From positions 1,922,001-1,986,000 of the forward strand of contig NZ_AP021874.1 of assembly GCF_009688945.1 (NCBI RefSeq): 64,000 nt of DNA. The letters run 5' to 3'. The notes beneath the pieces are model-generated. The model was not told the origin of the DNA. It did not search any database and saw nothing but the letters and a program-made list of their open reading frames with translations. Numbering within the stretch: position 1 is the first letter of the stretch; the number at the start of each line of letters is the position of its first letter. The position numbers and the translations under genes are program-made. Positions 16,278 through 26,669 of this stretch are shown piece after piece. The DNA is from Desulfosarcina alkanivorans (lineage in GTDB: Bacteria; Desulfobacterota; Desulfobacteria; Desulfobacterales; Desulfosarcinaceae).

Positions 16278-18127
16278 GGGAACTCATTGCAAACCTGAAT
16301 TTTAAAGTAGCCCGTAAGTTTATCCTCCATATACTTCTTATCAGCTCCAGCATCACGCTCATCGGAACCTCAGTGCAGCTATCCATGGATTACTCCAAAG
16401 ATTTGGAGACCATTCACAGTACTTTTCACCAGATCGATGTAAGCTATAGGCAGAGCATTACCAACACCTTATGGGTTTCGAATATTGAAGTGCTGAAAAT
16501 ACAACTTAAAGGCATCTTAAAACTAAGGGATATGCAGCATTTGGAAGTGGTATTGGAAGATAAGAGCCGCATACAAGTGGGAAAGCCTGAGACGAAGTAT
16601 GTCATCAAACATGAATACATCATGTCAAAAAACTTCGGAAACCGAGAAATTCATCTGGGCGTTCTTCGAGTTACTGCAAGCTTGCGTGGCGTCTACAGAA
16701 GGCTGTTGGAGAAGGTAGTTGTCATACTCCTCATTCAGGCAATCAAAACCTTCATTGTTTCAGTCGCTATTTTTGTTCTTTTTTATATTATTGTGGGAAG
16801 GCATCTGCAAACAATAGTAAGATATGCAAAATCCTTCAGTTTGAACAGCATGGACAAACCCCTGCGGTTAAGAGGATATGAGGAAAAACTGGATGAAAGG
16901 AATGAACTGTCCATTCTGGTTCATTCGGTCAATAGCATGCGCAATAATCTGATTCGAGAAATCGAAAAACGTGATCAGGCCGAGAAACAGTTGCAAGAAA
17001 GTGAAAGGCAGCTTCGTTTAATGTTCATGGAAATGTCTGCCGGTTTTGCTTTGCATGAAGTCATCCGCAAAATGGACGGCACTCCTCACGATTATCGTTT
17101 TCTTGACGTAAACTCTGCATTTGAACAGTTAACTGGACTGGGAAGAGCAAAAATCATTGGTAAATCCGTGCAAGATATCTTCCCATACGTAGAAAAGCAA
17201 TTGATCGATACATTTTTAGAGGTAGCTATTTCCAGAGTTCCGGTTTCGTTTGAGCGTCATGTCAAAGCAGTGGGTAAACATTTGCAGGTAGTTGCTTATA
17301 GCCCGCAAAAAGATCGGTTTGCCGTAATACTCTTGGACATTTCAAAACGCAAGAAAGCTGAAGAGGAACTGGCAAAATACAGAAATCACCTTGAGGAGAT
17401 AGTCTTCGAAAGAACAATGGAATTAAGAAATGCTCATGAGAAACTGCTTGCTGCGGAGCGCCTCGCCACCTTGGGTAAGGTTGCCGGAAGTATTTCCCAT
17501 GAGTTGCGAAATCCATTGGCTGTAATCGACAGCTCCGCCTATTACCTGAAAAGCAGCATCAAAAGTCCGAATCAAAGAACCATAAAACACATAGAGCGAA
17601 TAATTATGCAGGTTAAGCATTCAACTGCCATTATTGAAAGCCTGCTGGATCTGACAGGCATTAGTGCACCGAATAAAGAGAAGCTTGACCTGGTAGACCT
17701 CCTTGAAACAATAGTATCCCGTGTAATGATTCCAAAAACGATTGATATTTGCAAGAAAATGGAAGAAAGAATATTTGTCCCCGGCGATTTTCGCCAACTT
17801 GAAATGGTCATCGGGAATCTTATTAAGAATGCTGTCGATGCAATGGATAATCAGGGAGTTCTCACACTAAGTGCGCAAACCTCCGAAAATGGGAAGTTTG
17901 CGGAAATTGCGATCAAGGATACGGGTTCAGGTATTCTTCCTGAACACATCTCTGAAATCTTTAAACCTCTTTTTTCTACAAAGGCCCAGGGAATTGGATT
18001 CGGTCTGTCAATCTGTCATCAGATTGTCGATAAGCATGGAGGTTTCATCGATGTTACATCGGAACCTGGAAAGGGGTCGAGTTTTATTGTGAAGCTGCCT
18101 GTCTACGAAGAGAAAACCGACGGCTAA
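16265..18127 (+). CDS. Sensor histidine kinase with PAS domain
   Basis: 620 residues: a membrane segment near 18-38, a periplasmic region to about 155, a second membrane segment near 155-178, a HAMP-like linker, a PAS domain about 245-355, a coiled coil, then the H-box 'AGSISHELRNPL' with the phospho-accepting His at residue 412. ATPase motifs follow: N-box 'NLIKNAVDAMD', G1 'DTGSGI' and G2 'GIGFGLSI'. It overlaps the solute-binding protein gene by 13 bases. The two are therefore translationally coupled and probably form one ligand-sensing unit across the membrane. No response regulator lies next to it on the same strand. Confidence 0.92.
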   Translation: MVKVGELIANLNFKVARKFILHILLISSSITLIGTSVQLSMDYSKDLETIHSTFHQIDVSYRQSITNTLWVSNIEVLKIQLKGILKLRDMQHLEVVLEDKSRIQVGKPETKYVIKHEYIMSKNFGNREIHLGVLRVTASLRGVYRRLLEKVVVILLIQAIKTFIVSVAIFVLFYIIVGRHLQTIVRYAKSFSLNSMDKPLRLRGYEEKLDERNELSILVHSVNSMRNNLIREIEKRDQAEKQLQESERQLRLMFMEMSAGFALHEVIRKMDGTPHDYRFLDVNSAFEQLTGLGRAKIIGKSVQDIFPYVEKQLIDTFLEVAISRVPVSFERHVKAVGKHLQVVAYSPQKDRFAVILLDISKRKKAEEELAKYRNHLEEIVFERTMELRNAHEKLLAAERLATLGKVAGSISHELRNPLAVIDSSAYYLKSSIKSPNQRTIKHIERIIMQVKHSTAIIESLLDLTGISAPNKEKLDLVDLLETIVSRVMIPKTIDICKKMEERIFVPGDFRQLEMVIGNLIKNAVDAMDNQGVLTLSAQTSENGKFAEIAIKDTGSGILPEHISEIFKPLFSTKAQGIGFGLSICHQIVDKHGGFIDVTSEPGKGSSFIVKLPVYEEKTDG

Positions 18128-18293
18128 AAAATTATATTAGTATGTATAGCTCTGTTTCCAGGATTTTACCGGGATGCATATGACACATCAGTAAATACAT
18201 GAAATACTGACGATTTTTCAACCGGAATTCTTTTAGTATGTATGTGCTATCGCTGACTGGACCTGAACCTCAGCCGCCAGGGAAAAGGACAAG

Positions 18294-20183
18294 TTAATCC
18301 GTAAGCGCCTCCTGAACTTTTTCAACGAGCTGATTTACAGTGAACGGTTTTGGAAGAAAACTAGCCCGATCATTAAGCAGGTCCTGTCGTATATTACCGT
18401 TAGCAGGGTATCCGGAAATGTAAAGCGTTTTTACTCCCGGCTTAAAAACTTCAATTGCATCCCTGAGTTCTTTCCCGCTCATTTTCGGCATAACAACATC
18501 GGTTATCAAGAGGTGAAAGTCTAAATTACGTCCTTTGCAATATTCCAATGCCTGAGTTGGCGATGAGACCGATATAACAGTGCAGCCAATATTTCGCAAT
18601 ACATCCTCTGTCAATTGTCGCACCATATCATCGTCTTCGACCAATAGTATTTTTGAGCATACGTTTGCTGTTTTCTTTTCGGTTGTAGTTCCAGGGGGCT
18701 GCCTTTCCCCAACCCATCGTGGTATATATAGTTTAAACCGTGTACCGACACCCGGCTCACTGTGCACATATATAAACCCGTGACTCTGTTTGATGATTCC
18801 ATACACGGTAGAAAGCCCCAGTCCGGTTCCCTTCCCAAGTTCTTTTGTTGTAAAAAACGGCTCAAAGATATGTGATAATATCTCGGGTTCAATACCTGTT
18901 CCAGTATCGCTAACTGTGATCAATACGTACTGCCCCGGAACGCTATCGATATGATTGGAACAAAATGCTTCATCCAACGTTTTGTTTGCTGTTTCAATGG
19001 TAAGCTTCCCCCCATCGGGCATGGCGTCTGCAGCATTGACTGCCAAATTAACTGTTACCTGATCAACTTGGGAATGATCAACCTTTATTGCCCAGATATC
19101 TTTCCCGGGGTTGAAAACAAGTTCGATATCCTCACCGATTAGACGACCGATCATTTTTTTCATGTTCAATATAAGGGCATTGATATCAACCGGTTTGGGA
19201 GATATGACCTGCTTTCGGGAGAATGCCAGCAGCTGCTTTGTCAGATCTGAAGACCGTTCGGCAGCGTTTTCTATCATCTTCAGATTCTTGGCAAGAGGAT
19301 CTGCGGGGTTGAGTTTCCTCAATGCTAGTTCGGAATATCCGGTGATTACATTCAGCATATTGTTAAAATCATGGGCCATGCCGCCGGCAAAGCGCCCGAC
19401 AACCTCCATTTTTTGAGACTGTAGAAATTGCTCTTCAAGATTCTTTCTTTCACAAAGATCAATTCCCAATCCGACAAGATATTTTTGATTTCGGAACTTG
19501 ACCCGTTTCCCCGAAAATAAAAAAGGTATCCGCTCCCCGTCTTTATTTACCAATGTTTCTTCGACTTCGAATTGTCCATCATTGAATACCTGTTCAATCG
19601 CCTTTTTCATATTTACCCTACTCTCACCGGCAAAAAAATCGAGGGCTTTTTTCGTTTGAAATTCCTGATGAGAAAAGCCGGATACATGCTCAAAGTTTTC
19701 ATTCCAGTAAAGAAAATTATTATCTTCATCTATTGTATAAAAAAGACCAGGCATGCTGTTGATCATGTATTTGAGTAAATCTTTCTGCTCGGAAAGTTCT
19801 CTTTCTAGCTCCTTTCGTTTACTAACTTGCGAAATAAGTGTCAGGACGCGGCCTATATGAAGAGGTTTTAGTTCGTATGAGATAACATTCGATTGATTAA
19901 CTGCTTTAATAGCGCTTTCCAAAGATGCATGACCGGTCATAATGATACATTCGGTTGTTGGGGATAGTTCGGCGAACTGCTGTGTAAGTTCGTCCCCTGC
20001 AATACCAGGTAGTCTCACATCGATTAAGGCGATATCGTAAACATTTTCCCGACATTTCAATTCGGCGCTTGATCCGTCAAAAGCAGCATCAACGATATAA
20101 CCCTCTTCCTCCATTATGTCACAGATATTTTCTGCCAGGTCTTTATTGTCATCAACAACTATGATCCGTATTTTCTCTTCCAC
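18294..20183 (-). CDS. Hybrid histidine kinase (REC-PAS-HisKA-HATPase-REC)
   Basis: About 629 residues. An N-terminal receiver ('IIVVDDNKDLAENI', phospho-Asp in 'ALIDVRLPG') is followed by a PAS domain (about 140-265), the H-box 'GRFAGGMAHDFNNML', ATPase motifs ('NLAVNAADAMPDGG', 'DTGTGIE', 'GTGLGLST') and a C-terminal receiver ('ILLVEDDDMVRQL', 'LITDVVMPKMSG', 'KPF'). It is cytoplasmic with no membrane segments. The GTG at 20183 has AAGGA six bases upstream; an ATG at 20198 has none, so GTG is preferred. The gene follows a double-receiver regulator closely, and the pair would form a phosphorelay. The regulator is now broken. Confidence 0.92.
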   Translation of the reverse strand: MEEKIRIIVVDDNKDLAENICDIMEEEGYIVDAAFDGSSAELKCRENVYDIALIDVRLPGIAGDELTQQFAELSPTTECIIMTGHASLESAIKAVNQSNVISYELKPLHIGRVLTLISQVSKRKELERELSEQKDLLKYMINSMPGLFYTIDEDNNFLYWNENFEHVSGFSHQEFQTKKALDFFAGESRVNMKKAIEQVFNDGQFEVEETLVNKDGERIPFLFSGKRVKFRNQKYLVGLGIDLCERKNLEEQFLQSQKMEVVGRFAGGMAHDFNNMLNVITGYSELALRKLNPADPLAKNLKMIENAAERSSDLTKQLLAFSRKQVISPKPVDINALILNMKKMIGRLIGEDIELVFNPGKDIWAIKVDHSQVDQVTVNLAVNAADAMPDGGKLTIETANKTLDEAFCSNHIDSVPGQYVLITVSDTGTGIEPEILSHIFEPFFTTKELGKGTGLGLSTVYGIIKQSHGFIYVHSEPGVGTRFKLYIPRWVGERQPPGTTTEKKTANVCSKILLVEDDDMVRQLTEDVLRNIGCTVISVSSPTQALEYCKGRNLDFHLLITDVVMPKMSGKELRDAIEVFKPGVKTLYISGYPANGNIRQDLLNDRASFLPKPFTVNQLVEKVQEALTD

Positions 20184-20205
20184 TGGTATTCCTTGCATTC
20201 TAAGA

Positions 20206-20855
20206 TTATTGAAAAATGGAATTCAGTAGTTCCAAAAACTTTTCCATATTAAAAGGTTTTTCAATGACTTATCTGATATCCATAGACGACATTTGTTCTA
20301 TGGTATTTTGCATATTGTCAATGAGTCCGGTGATAAAAATAACCATAACATCGGGTCGATATTCCCTTATCGCCTGAAAGGTTTCGAACCCGTTTAACAC
20401 AGGTAGCTTCAGATCTAAAACGATGACATCGAAAGCGCTCTCCTTTGCCAATTGCACAGCGGAGTAACCGTCAAAAGCGACTTCTACCTGAAACTTGTTG
20501 GCAACAAGAATATCGTTCAAATTATCGCACATATCGGGATCATCATCTACGACAAGCACAAGCGCACCGTTTGGAGACGATTTTTCAATCAACTCAAGAA
20601 GCCTGTCAAAATTGATCGGCTTTTTAAGAAAGCCGAACGCACCTTCACGTATAGCATCCTTAATTAAACCCTCCAAAGCAAAAGCCGACATCATAATAAC
20701 CGGAATTTCCGGTGCGACCTTTTTTAACTTTTTAAATGTTTCGACACCATTCATCACGGGCATTTTTATATCCATCAAAACCAGATCAAACGGTTCTTTT
20801 TCTGCGAGTTCCAAAGCTTGAAATCCGTTAACCAGTTTAAGCGAGAACGGCGGGG
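20206..20855 (-). pseudogene. Double-receiver response regulator, damaged at both ends
   Basis: Two receiver domains remain. The first starts only at 'NGFQALELAEKEPFDLVLMD', having lost its first strand and acidic pair to the IS1380 insertion at about 20855. The second is complete ('LVLVVDDDPDMCDNL', 'VIVLDLKLPVLNG') until a TAA at 20269-20271. Beyond that stop the same frame still reads 'VIEKPFNMEKFLELLNSIFQ', the normal end carrying the conserved Lys-Pro. The TAA is therefore a nonsense mutation. The original stop (20206-20208) lay just before the hybrid kinase start. Confidence 0.8.
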
Positions 20856-21995
20856 CGTAATATCTGCTACGATGTCGATGATCGGCACCAGGCAATCGCT
20901 TATGGAGGCATCGGAGCCATTCATCAGCTGGCGGCAAAAACCGGCCTGATCAAGGAAATCGATGCTTGCGTTACATTGCTGAAACGTCATTTGCCGTATC
21001 ATGAGTCGGATCATATCCTGAACATCGCCTACAATTACTTGGCCGGTGGAAGCTGTTTGCAGGATATCGAACTGCTACGCAACGATGAGGGCTGGCTCAA
21101 TGCATTGGGCGCTCAGATCATTCCTGATCCCACCACCGCCGGCGATTTTTTAAGGCGTTTTGCCGAACCGGATATCTGTTCGTTTATGGATGCCAAAAAC
21201 ACAGTCCGCAAAAAGGTCAGGCAACTACAGCCGGCAACGTTTTTACGCGAAGCCATCATTAACGTGGATGGCACCATCTGCGCCAATACCGGCCAGTGAA
21301 AGCAGGGCATGGATATCTCCTACAACGGTCAATGGGGATATCACCCTTTGGTCATTTCGTTGCACAACACTCGTGAGCCCCTGTTTATCGTCAACCGATC
21401 AGGCAACGTCGCTTCCCATCATGATTGTGCCCCATGGGTCGATAAAAGCCTCGACCTGGTCGGCAGCTGTTTCCAAAAGGTGCAGTTGCGAGGGGATACC
21501 GATTTTGGCCTTACCAACCATTTTGACAGGTGGGACCGCCAGTGCACCTTTATTTTCTGCATGGATGCGATGCCCAATCTGAAAAAACTCGCTGGTCAAA
21601 TCAACCCATCCGATGATCGGAAACGTTGCGCCAACCAAATGATCCACTTTTACCGTGGCCGTAGTGATCATGAAAACGACATCGACCAATTGAAAAATGG
21701 CGTTAAGGCACTGGATCCGGCCTCCGATACGCTGTTGTCCAACTGGGCGTTGATGACCATCGCTTCGCTGGCTTGGGATTTGAGAGCCTGGTTTGGCCTG
21801 CTGCTATCGTATCGCCCCTTGGGGTTGTCGGTGGTACGCATGGAATTTAAGCGATTCCTCAACACCTTCATGCGCATCCCCTGTCTGATCGTCCGAACCG
21901 GTCGGCGGATCTGCTACCGGATCGTCGGATACAATGACAAGCTTGCCCATGTGGTCAAATTTTCTGACAGAATGAAATCGTTCGGGTTCACATAG
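20850..21995 (+). pseudogene. IS1380-family transposase, degenerate
   Basis: 'QAIAYGGIGAIHQLAAKTGL', 'HLPYHESDHILNIAYN' and 'IPDPTTAGDFLRRF' are the N-terminal signature; 'KQGMDISYNGQWGYHPLVIS', 'VNRSGN' and 'LRGDTDF' follow, then the C-terminal 'QLKNGVKAL' and 'SNWALMTIASLAWDL'. The gene has a TGA at 21298-21300 where relatives have Cys (the C of 'ECKQGMD'), lacks its extreme N-terminus, and has an in-frame loss of roughly 90 residues after 'MPNLKKLAGQI'. It is therefore inactive. It disrupted the response regulator on its left. Confidence 0.85.
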
Positions 21996-22670
21996 TCCGA
22001 AAGCCTCGAACAGCAGCCGCATGGGGCGGTTGTGAGCCCATCTTAAACCAAGAAAGGGGGCGAAACGATCAGTAAAAGCAAAATCGGTGATCTTAAAATG
22101 AGAAAGAACAAAACCGGTGCGTCTGTATGAAGCACTCATTTTTACTACTGGCAGTGTCTTCCTGGCTGCATATTCAACCAGACGCTTAGATTGAGTTGTT
22201 TTCCGATACTCGCTTGTTTTGGGGATAGATGGTTATGCCTTTTGGTCTAAACTTTTCAAACCGCTGTTATAGCTTTAAAATATTCATTCGTAGCGTATCG
22301 CTGGAGGCAAATACACGCGGAATAACCTTTCTGAGATCCGATGGCATCAGGAACCGAAATGCGAGTTTTAGCTATAACTGGAGCTTCATAGAGAACCGTA
22401 TTCTCGAATTGTGTGCCGCCGCAGTATGTATCCCAAGATGTTGCAAGCCTGCAGATCGAAAGTCGGCCCACATCCAGCCGCCCTCTCTCAAAATAAGGAT
22501 GGCCGATAACGAACATTATGTCAACCGCCGATCTGGTGCCGATTTCACGAAAATACATGCATTTTGGCAACAGAAAGCCTGTCGGGCCTATGCGCTGCAT
22601 TTACAAGTATGATTCGACTGGATACTGCGGATCAAGGATTAAATCATCCGCACTCGGCAAGGAAGAGTCA
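21996..22670. other. Decayed DNA after the IS1380 remnant
   Basis: Both strands show medium open frames, but none resembles a family I know. The first 200 bases are likely the IS end. A minus-strand frame (22256-22600) might be the worn remainder of the cache sensor that begins at 22937, but this cannot be shown. Confidence 0.3.
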
Positions 22671-22937
22671 TCATATAAGGTCAGTTGATTGGAAGGCGGG
22701 GCATGGGCCGGCAGCGGGGTTTTTCGTTTTCATAAGATCGACGTCAAGCGTGTTACGATTCAACCATTCGGTGATGCCTCGAGAGGCCTCATCGTCGATA
22801 AAATTCACCTGGCGGATGATTTCGGTTTCCATCGCGTTGCGAGACTCAATATACGAGACTGCAGCGGATGCTCCCATGAACAAAACAACTAACAACAGCG
22901 TCGGAACTAAAAATTTTATTCTCAAACCGTATTTCAT
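22671..22937 (-). pseudogene. N-terminal fragment of a cache-type membrane sensor
   Basis: The first 75 residues are the start of a transmembrane sensor or chemoreceptor: a basic N-terminus, one strong membrane helix ('FLVPTLLLVVLFMGASAAV') and 'IRQVNFIDDEASRGITEWLN', the leading helix of a periplasmic dCACHE domain. The frame then breaks after 'LDVDLMKT'. It follows the solute-binding protein gene on the same strand by 31 bases, repeating the binding-protein plus sensor layout seen at 15522-18127. Confidence 0.65.
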
Positions 22938-22968
22938 ATTTTACCTTTAAAACTTCAAAAACCGCTTG

Positions 22969-23703
22969 CTAAAACGACAGTCCGTACTTTTCAATCAGTT
23001 TGCCCCACGTACCGTCTGTCTTCATTTTTTTGAGGCCTCGCGTGAGGGTATCAGCATATTCCTTGGATTTCGGGTTGGCGGGTGAAAAAGCGACATACAC
23101 CATTGACTCCCCGCCATCTACATCACCTGCTTTTCGGATCGCGTCAGAAATGAAGTTTTTCATGGTAAACATGGACATGACGTATTGATTTTCAGGAAGG
23201 ATATCCGCTTTTCCGCTCAATAATGCTTCCAGCGCCTGTTCCAGAGAATCGACGTACATACCATTGCTGGCGATCAAGGCGTCGACCTTGTCGTCGTAGG
23301 TGTACGAGGTAATTCCGACGATTTTCTTACCTTTCAAAGATGCCTCTCCGGAATAAGTCCAGTTGTCGTCTTTTCGTGTGTAAAAGGCGTTACTGGCACC
23401 GCCCATGGGTTCTTCAGGAAAAATAAATCCCGGAGCATCCTCTTTTGCCGCGCCGACAACCGCATTGTATTTACCGGCACCGGCCTCTTCAACTGCCTGA
23501 TCCCAGTCCAAAAGGGAATAGTTGACCTGGTGACCTGCGGCACCGAGAATCTCGACCGCGGCTTCAATCATGTAACCGGGTTCCGAAGAACTGGGCTCGC
23601 AGTTATAAGGGCAAAACTCATCTGCAACAATGGTGATTGTTTCACATTGGGCGTTCATGGCGATCAGCAACACTGCCGTTGCCAGAATAATGATTTTTTT
23701 CAT
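22969..23703 (-). CDS. Periplasmic solute-binding protein, SBP_bac_3 family
   Basis: 244 residues with a signal peptide (cleavage near AQC/E, residue 20) and typical family-3 features: 'ITIVADEFCPYNC', 'GYMIEAAVEILGAAG' and the closing 'LTRGLKKMKTDGTWGKLIEK', which is the standard end of these proteins. It is intact. There are no ABC permease genes nearby; the downstream gene was a membrane sensor, now truncated. The likely role was a ligand input to that sensor. Confidence 0.85.
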   Translation of the reverse strand: MKKIIILATAVLLIAMNAQCETITIVADEFCPYNCEPSSSEPGYMIEAAVEILGAAGHQVNYSLLDWDQAVEEAGAGKYNAVVGAAKEDAPGFIFPEEPMGGASNAFYTRKDDNWTYSGEASLKGKKIVGITSYTYDDKVDALIASNGMYVDSLEQALEALLSGKADILPENQYVMSMFTMKNFISDAIRKAGDVDGGESMVYVAFSPANPKSKEYADTLTRGLKKMKTDGTWGKLIEKYGLSF

Positions 23704-24110
23704 TTCGATTTCCTATGATTTATTATTTCGTATTAAATCTTAACAGGGTAATCCCATCCAAATTTTCATTGCCTGAAAAAAACCGACATTAACCTTTCGG
23801 TCAAACAATGCAAAATCTTAAGAAAAAAATTTCAGGAGGGCAAAGTGCCAGGGCGTAGCGTTCAAATGCCCTTGTAGAATGAAGGCATTGCGATGAGTTA
23901 CGGAATTGTCCGTTTCAAATGTTACGATAGCCACGAAGGCCGAATCCATGATATAAAAGGCTTGTTTATAAAATGGGCACCTCCCACTGGATAAACGCCT
24001 GTTCTGCCAGGCTTTCGGGTAACTGTTCGAAAGCGCACTTAACCAGATTAATATAGTGTCCACCCACTAGAATAACTACCCATAATAAATAAGTAAGAGG
24101 AATGGTGAGG
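23704..24110. other. Intergenic region with faint gene traces
   Basis: A minus-strand stretch reads 'FEQLPESLAEQAFIQWEVP' and, after a shift, 'YKQAFYIMDSAFVAIVTFE'. It looks like a frameshifted fragment of a small gene, but no family is recognised. The rest is promoter space for the divergent genes. Confidence 0.3.
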
Positions 24111-24596
24111 ATGAATACCGACCAGTCGCTCATTAACACTCGTTTTAGAGAGGGGGTTGAGGATCGTTCGGTATTGAAGCCTTTTCGATCCGCCATGGTT
24201 GTCTCACTAACTTATGTCGTTTTGCTTTTTCTCTACATATACATATCCGGGAAAATTGCCCTCCAGGTCTCCGCTTCTGCCGAAATTCTGAGACAAATTG
24301 AACTGTTGAAAGGGTTCGTCTTTGCCGTGGTAACAGGCACGCTTTTATTCTTATGTATTTTTACAACAGCGAAAAAAATATCCAAGCAAGACGATTTGAT
24401 AATAGCCCAGAATAAAAGCATAACCGTTTCTGAACGGCTGGTCATGGCCGGGCTTTTCTCATCCTCTGTTTATCACGACATCAACAATATAATGGTCGTT
24501 GCAACTTTGTACACGGATTGTCACGACAGGCTCAAGTCGAACAGCCGGTTGTGCAAACATTTAGTGTCACTTTTTCTCGGGCGGCACATGCCCTAA
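24111..24596 (+). pseudogene. Histidine kinase, N-terminal fragment
   Basis: Two membrane segments (about residues 28-50 and 65-87 from the ATG at 24111) are followed by a short coiled coil and an H-box 'MAGLFSSSVYHDINNIM'. This H-D-x-N-N variety occurs in kinases that have no large periplasmic domain. The sequence diverges after 'RLKSNSRL' and stops at 24594-24596. The whole ATPase domain is missing, so the protein cannot phosphorylate. Confidence 0.7.
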
Positions 24597-24969
24597 TAAC
24601 AGGCACGATGCATTCCAGGGTTGGGTTCCCGGATGGGCCAAGCATACGGGCAGTTGCCGATTTGTGTTCTTTGAGTGTTCTAACAAATGTCATCCATGCC
24701 CCCGGTGGCATTAATATAATCGCGGAGCATTAATCTGCCTGCGGTGATCTCCCCATCCAGTATCATATTGACTGCTTCGACAATCAGGCCTATGCGGTAA
24801 AAATAAGACCTGTTGTAGCTCTGGTAACATCCAGGTCTTTAAATTTTTTTGTAAGCGGCATTATCGTTCCCTGTGACAACAGTTCTTTACGGTTGTGTTC
24901 TGATTCACAGGGGGAATCGTCGTCATTGTTAAAACAGCTATACCCATCACTGCCAAACAAAGGATAATT
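24597..24969. other. Intergenic region, probably decayed
   Basis: No coding frame with recognisable content. The downstream kinase ATPase domain that should follow the 24111 gene is not found here on either strand. Confidence 0.4.
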
Positions 24970-25866
24970 TTATCGAAACGCCCGATCCATTAAGGCAGGT
25001 TGGATATCATCATCACGCCAAGTTTTATTCCCCCATGAATCCGAAAATACCGTCTCCTCCTCGGTTCCAATTTCCACCACCTCATCCTCAGCCGGCATAG
25101 CTGCAGTTCCTCTACATTCGGGAAATCTTGAACATCCCAAAAATTTTTCTCCACAACTCGCTCCTCTATTCACCGTACGAACAACCATGTAACTGCCACA
25201 TTTAGGGCAATTATTACCGTTTTGTTTTTCCTCTACGATTTCTTTGACATGTTCTACATGCGCCTTGGTCGTTTGCCTTGATGGTAACAGGCGATCTGCA
25301 TCAATCTTGGAAAGAATCATGGGAACATCTGCGCTAAGTATCACCTGCTGTTTTTTGGATTTGATGTATTTCATTAATCCGGGCCCCTTGATGACATTGT
25401 CCGGCATTTTCGTTTTGAAGGTGCTGCTACCTACAAAAACGACAACCGAGAATATTTGTTGGTCAGTCAATGCCAGGAGTGATTTGAGGGTTTTTACGTG
25501 TTTATAGTTCTGATGAAGTGGATTTTGGAATTTCTTCGTATATTTAAATATTTTCTGTGTCCAAGTTTTCTGTTTGACGCTGCCAAATATCCATCCCTTC
25601 ATATTTTTGGTTTCAATGACAAAAACACCGTATTCCGAAATGATGATTTGGTCAATCTGGGTTGTTCCGTTGGCAGTCGGTAATGTGACGTTTCTTAATA
25701 GATGGTATTTATCTTTGTCTAATTGGATTTTAGCGAAGATGTGGACCATCATCTCCCCGGACAATCCCTTGAACCAAGGCGATTTAAGAATGTACAGAAT
25801 TGAAACAATGAGTATGGAAAACAGCATTATTGGTAGGAATGAACTTAAAACCGCCAAAGCCCCCAT
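24970..25866 (-). CDS. NERD-domain nuclease-related protein with zinc finger
   Basis: 298 residues: an N-terminal membrane helix (about 8-28), then a NERD domain (about 35-150) with 'GTTQIDQIIISEYGVFVIET' and KN, the D...ExK pattern of this nuclease-like fold. A topoisomerase-type four-Cys zinc finger follows at about 220-250 ('CPKCGSYMV', then 'CSRFPEC'). NERD proteins are linked with DNA processing, plasmid or defence functions, but the biochemical role is unsettled. It is intact, is the gene nearest the recombinase end of the island, and could be cargo or part of the element's own DNA handling. Confidence 0.85.
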   Translation of the reverse strand: MGALAVLSSFLPIMLFSILIVSILYILKSPWFKGLSGEMMVHIFAKIQLDKDKYHLLRNVTLPTANGTTQIDQIIISEYGVFVIETKNMKGWIFGSVKQKTWTQKIFKYTKKFQNPLHQNYKHVKTLKSLLALTDQQIFSVVVFVGSSTFKTKMPDNVIKGPGLMKYIKSKKQQVILSADVPMILSKIDADRLLPSRQTTKAHVEHVKEIVEEKQNGNNCPKCGSYMVVRTVNRGASCGEKFLGCSRFPECRGTAAMPAEDEVVEIGTEEETVFSDSWGNKTWRDDDIQPALMDRAFR

Positions 25867-26101
25867 ATTATCCTCCGCTGGCTAATTTCTTTCTTAAATT
25901 GAATATATGCAAAAAACTAACCAAAGAGAAAATACTATATGTTGCAGGAAGTTGGTTGGTCAGGGCTTATATTTTGAGATATGAAGAGGAAGGTAACAAA
26001 ATTTGTCAGCGTTTGTTATAAAAAATGGCACACAAGAATACCTTTTCTTTCTAACGAATAGAAATACTACTCAAACGTTCTATATAGATCCATTTCTGGC
26101 A

Positions 26102-26444
<343 letters not shown>

Positions 26445-26669
26445 TCAGTGTTTTCTAAAAAACGCATAATAAGTGAGAATCGACGGATTGTCAACAAACG
26501 AATTGGCGTGGATTAAAAAAAATGGCCAGACCGGTTAGCACAGATGATTTTCGGGTTGTCCCGCCAGCGTTTAACCTGCTGACAGCAAACCGGAAAGGAG
26601 GCTCCGGGATTCTCGAGCGATTCAGCCGGCGGCTTGATATTGGAGATGGCTGATGGCTGCATGACACCA

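Noticed and set aside
24518..24733. Possible continuation of the truncated kinase in another frame
   Set aside because: The 71-codon frame has none of the ATPase motifs (N, G1 or G2 boxes).
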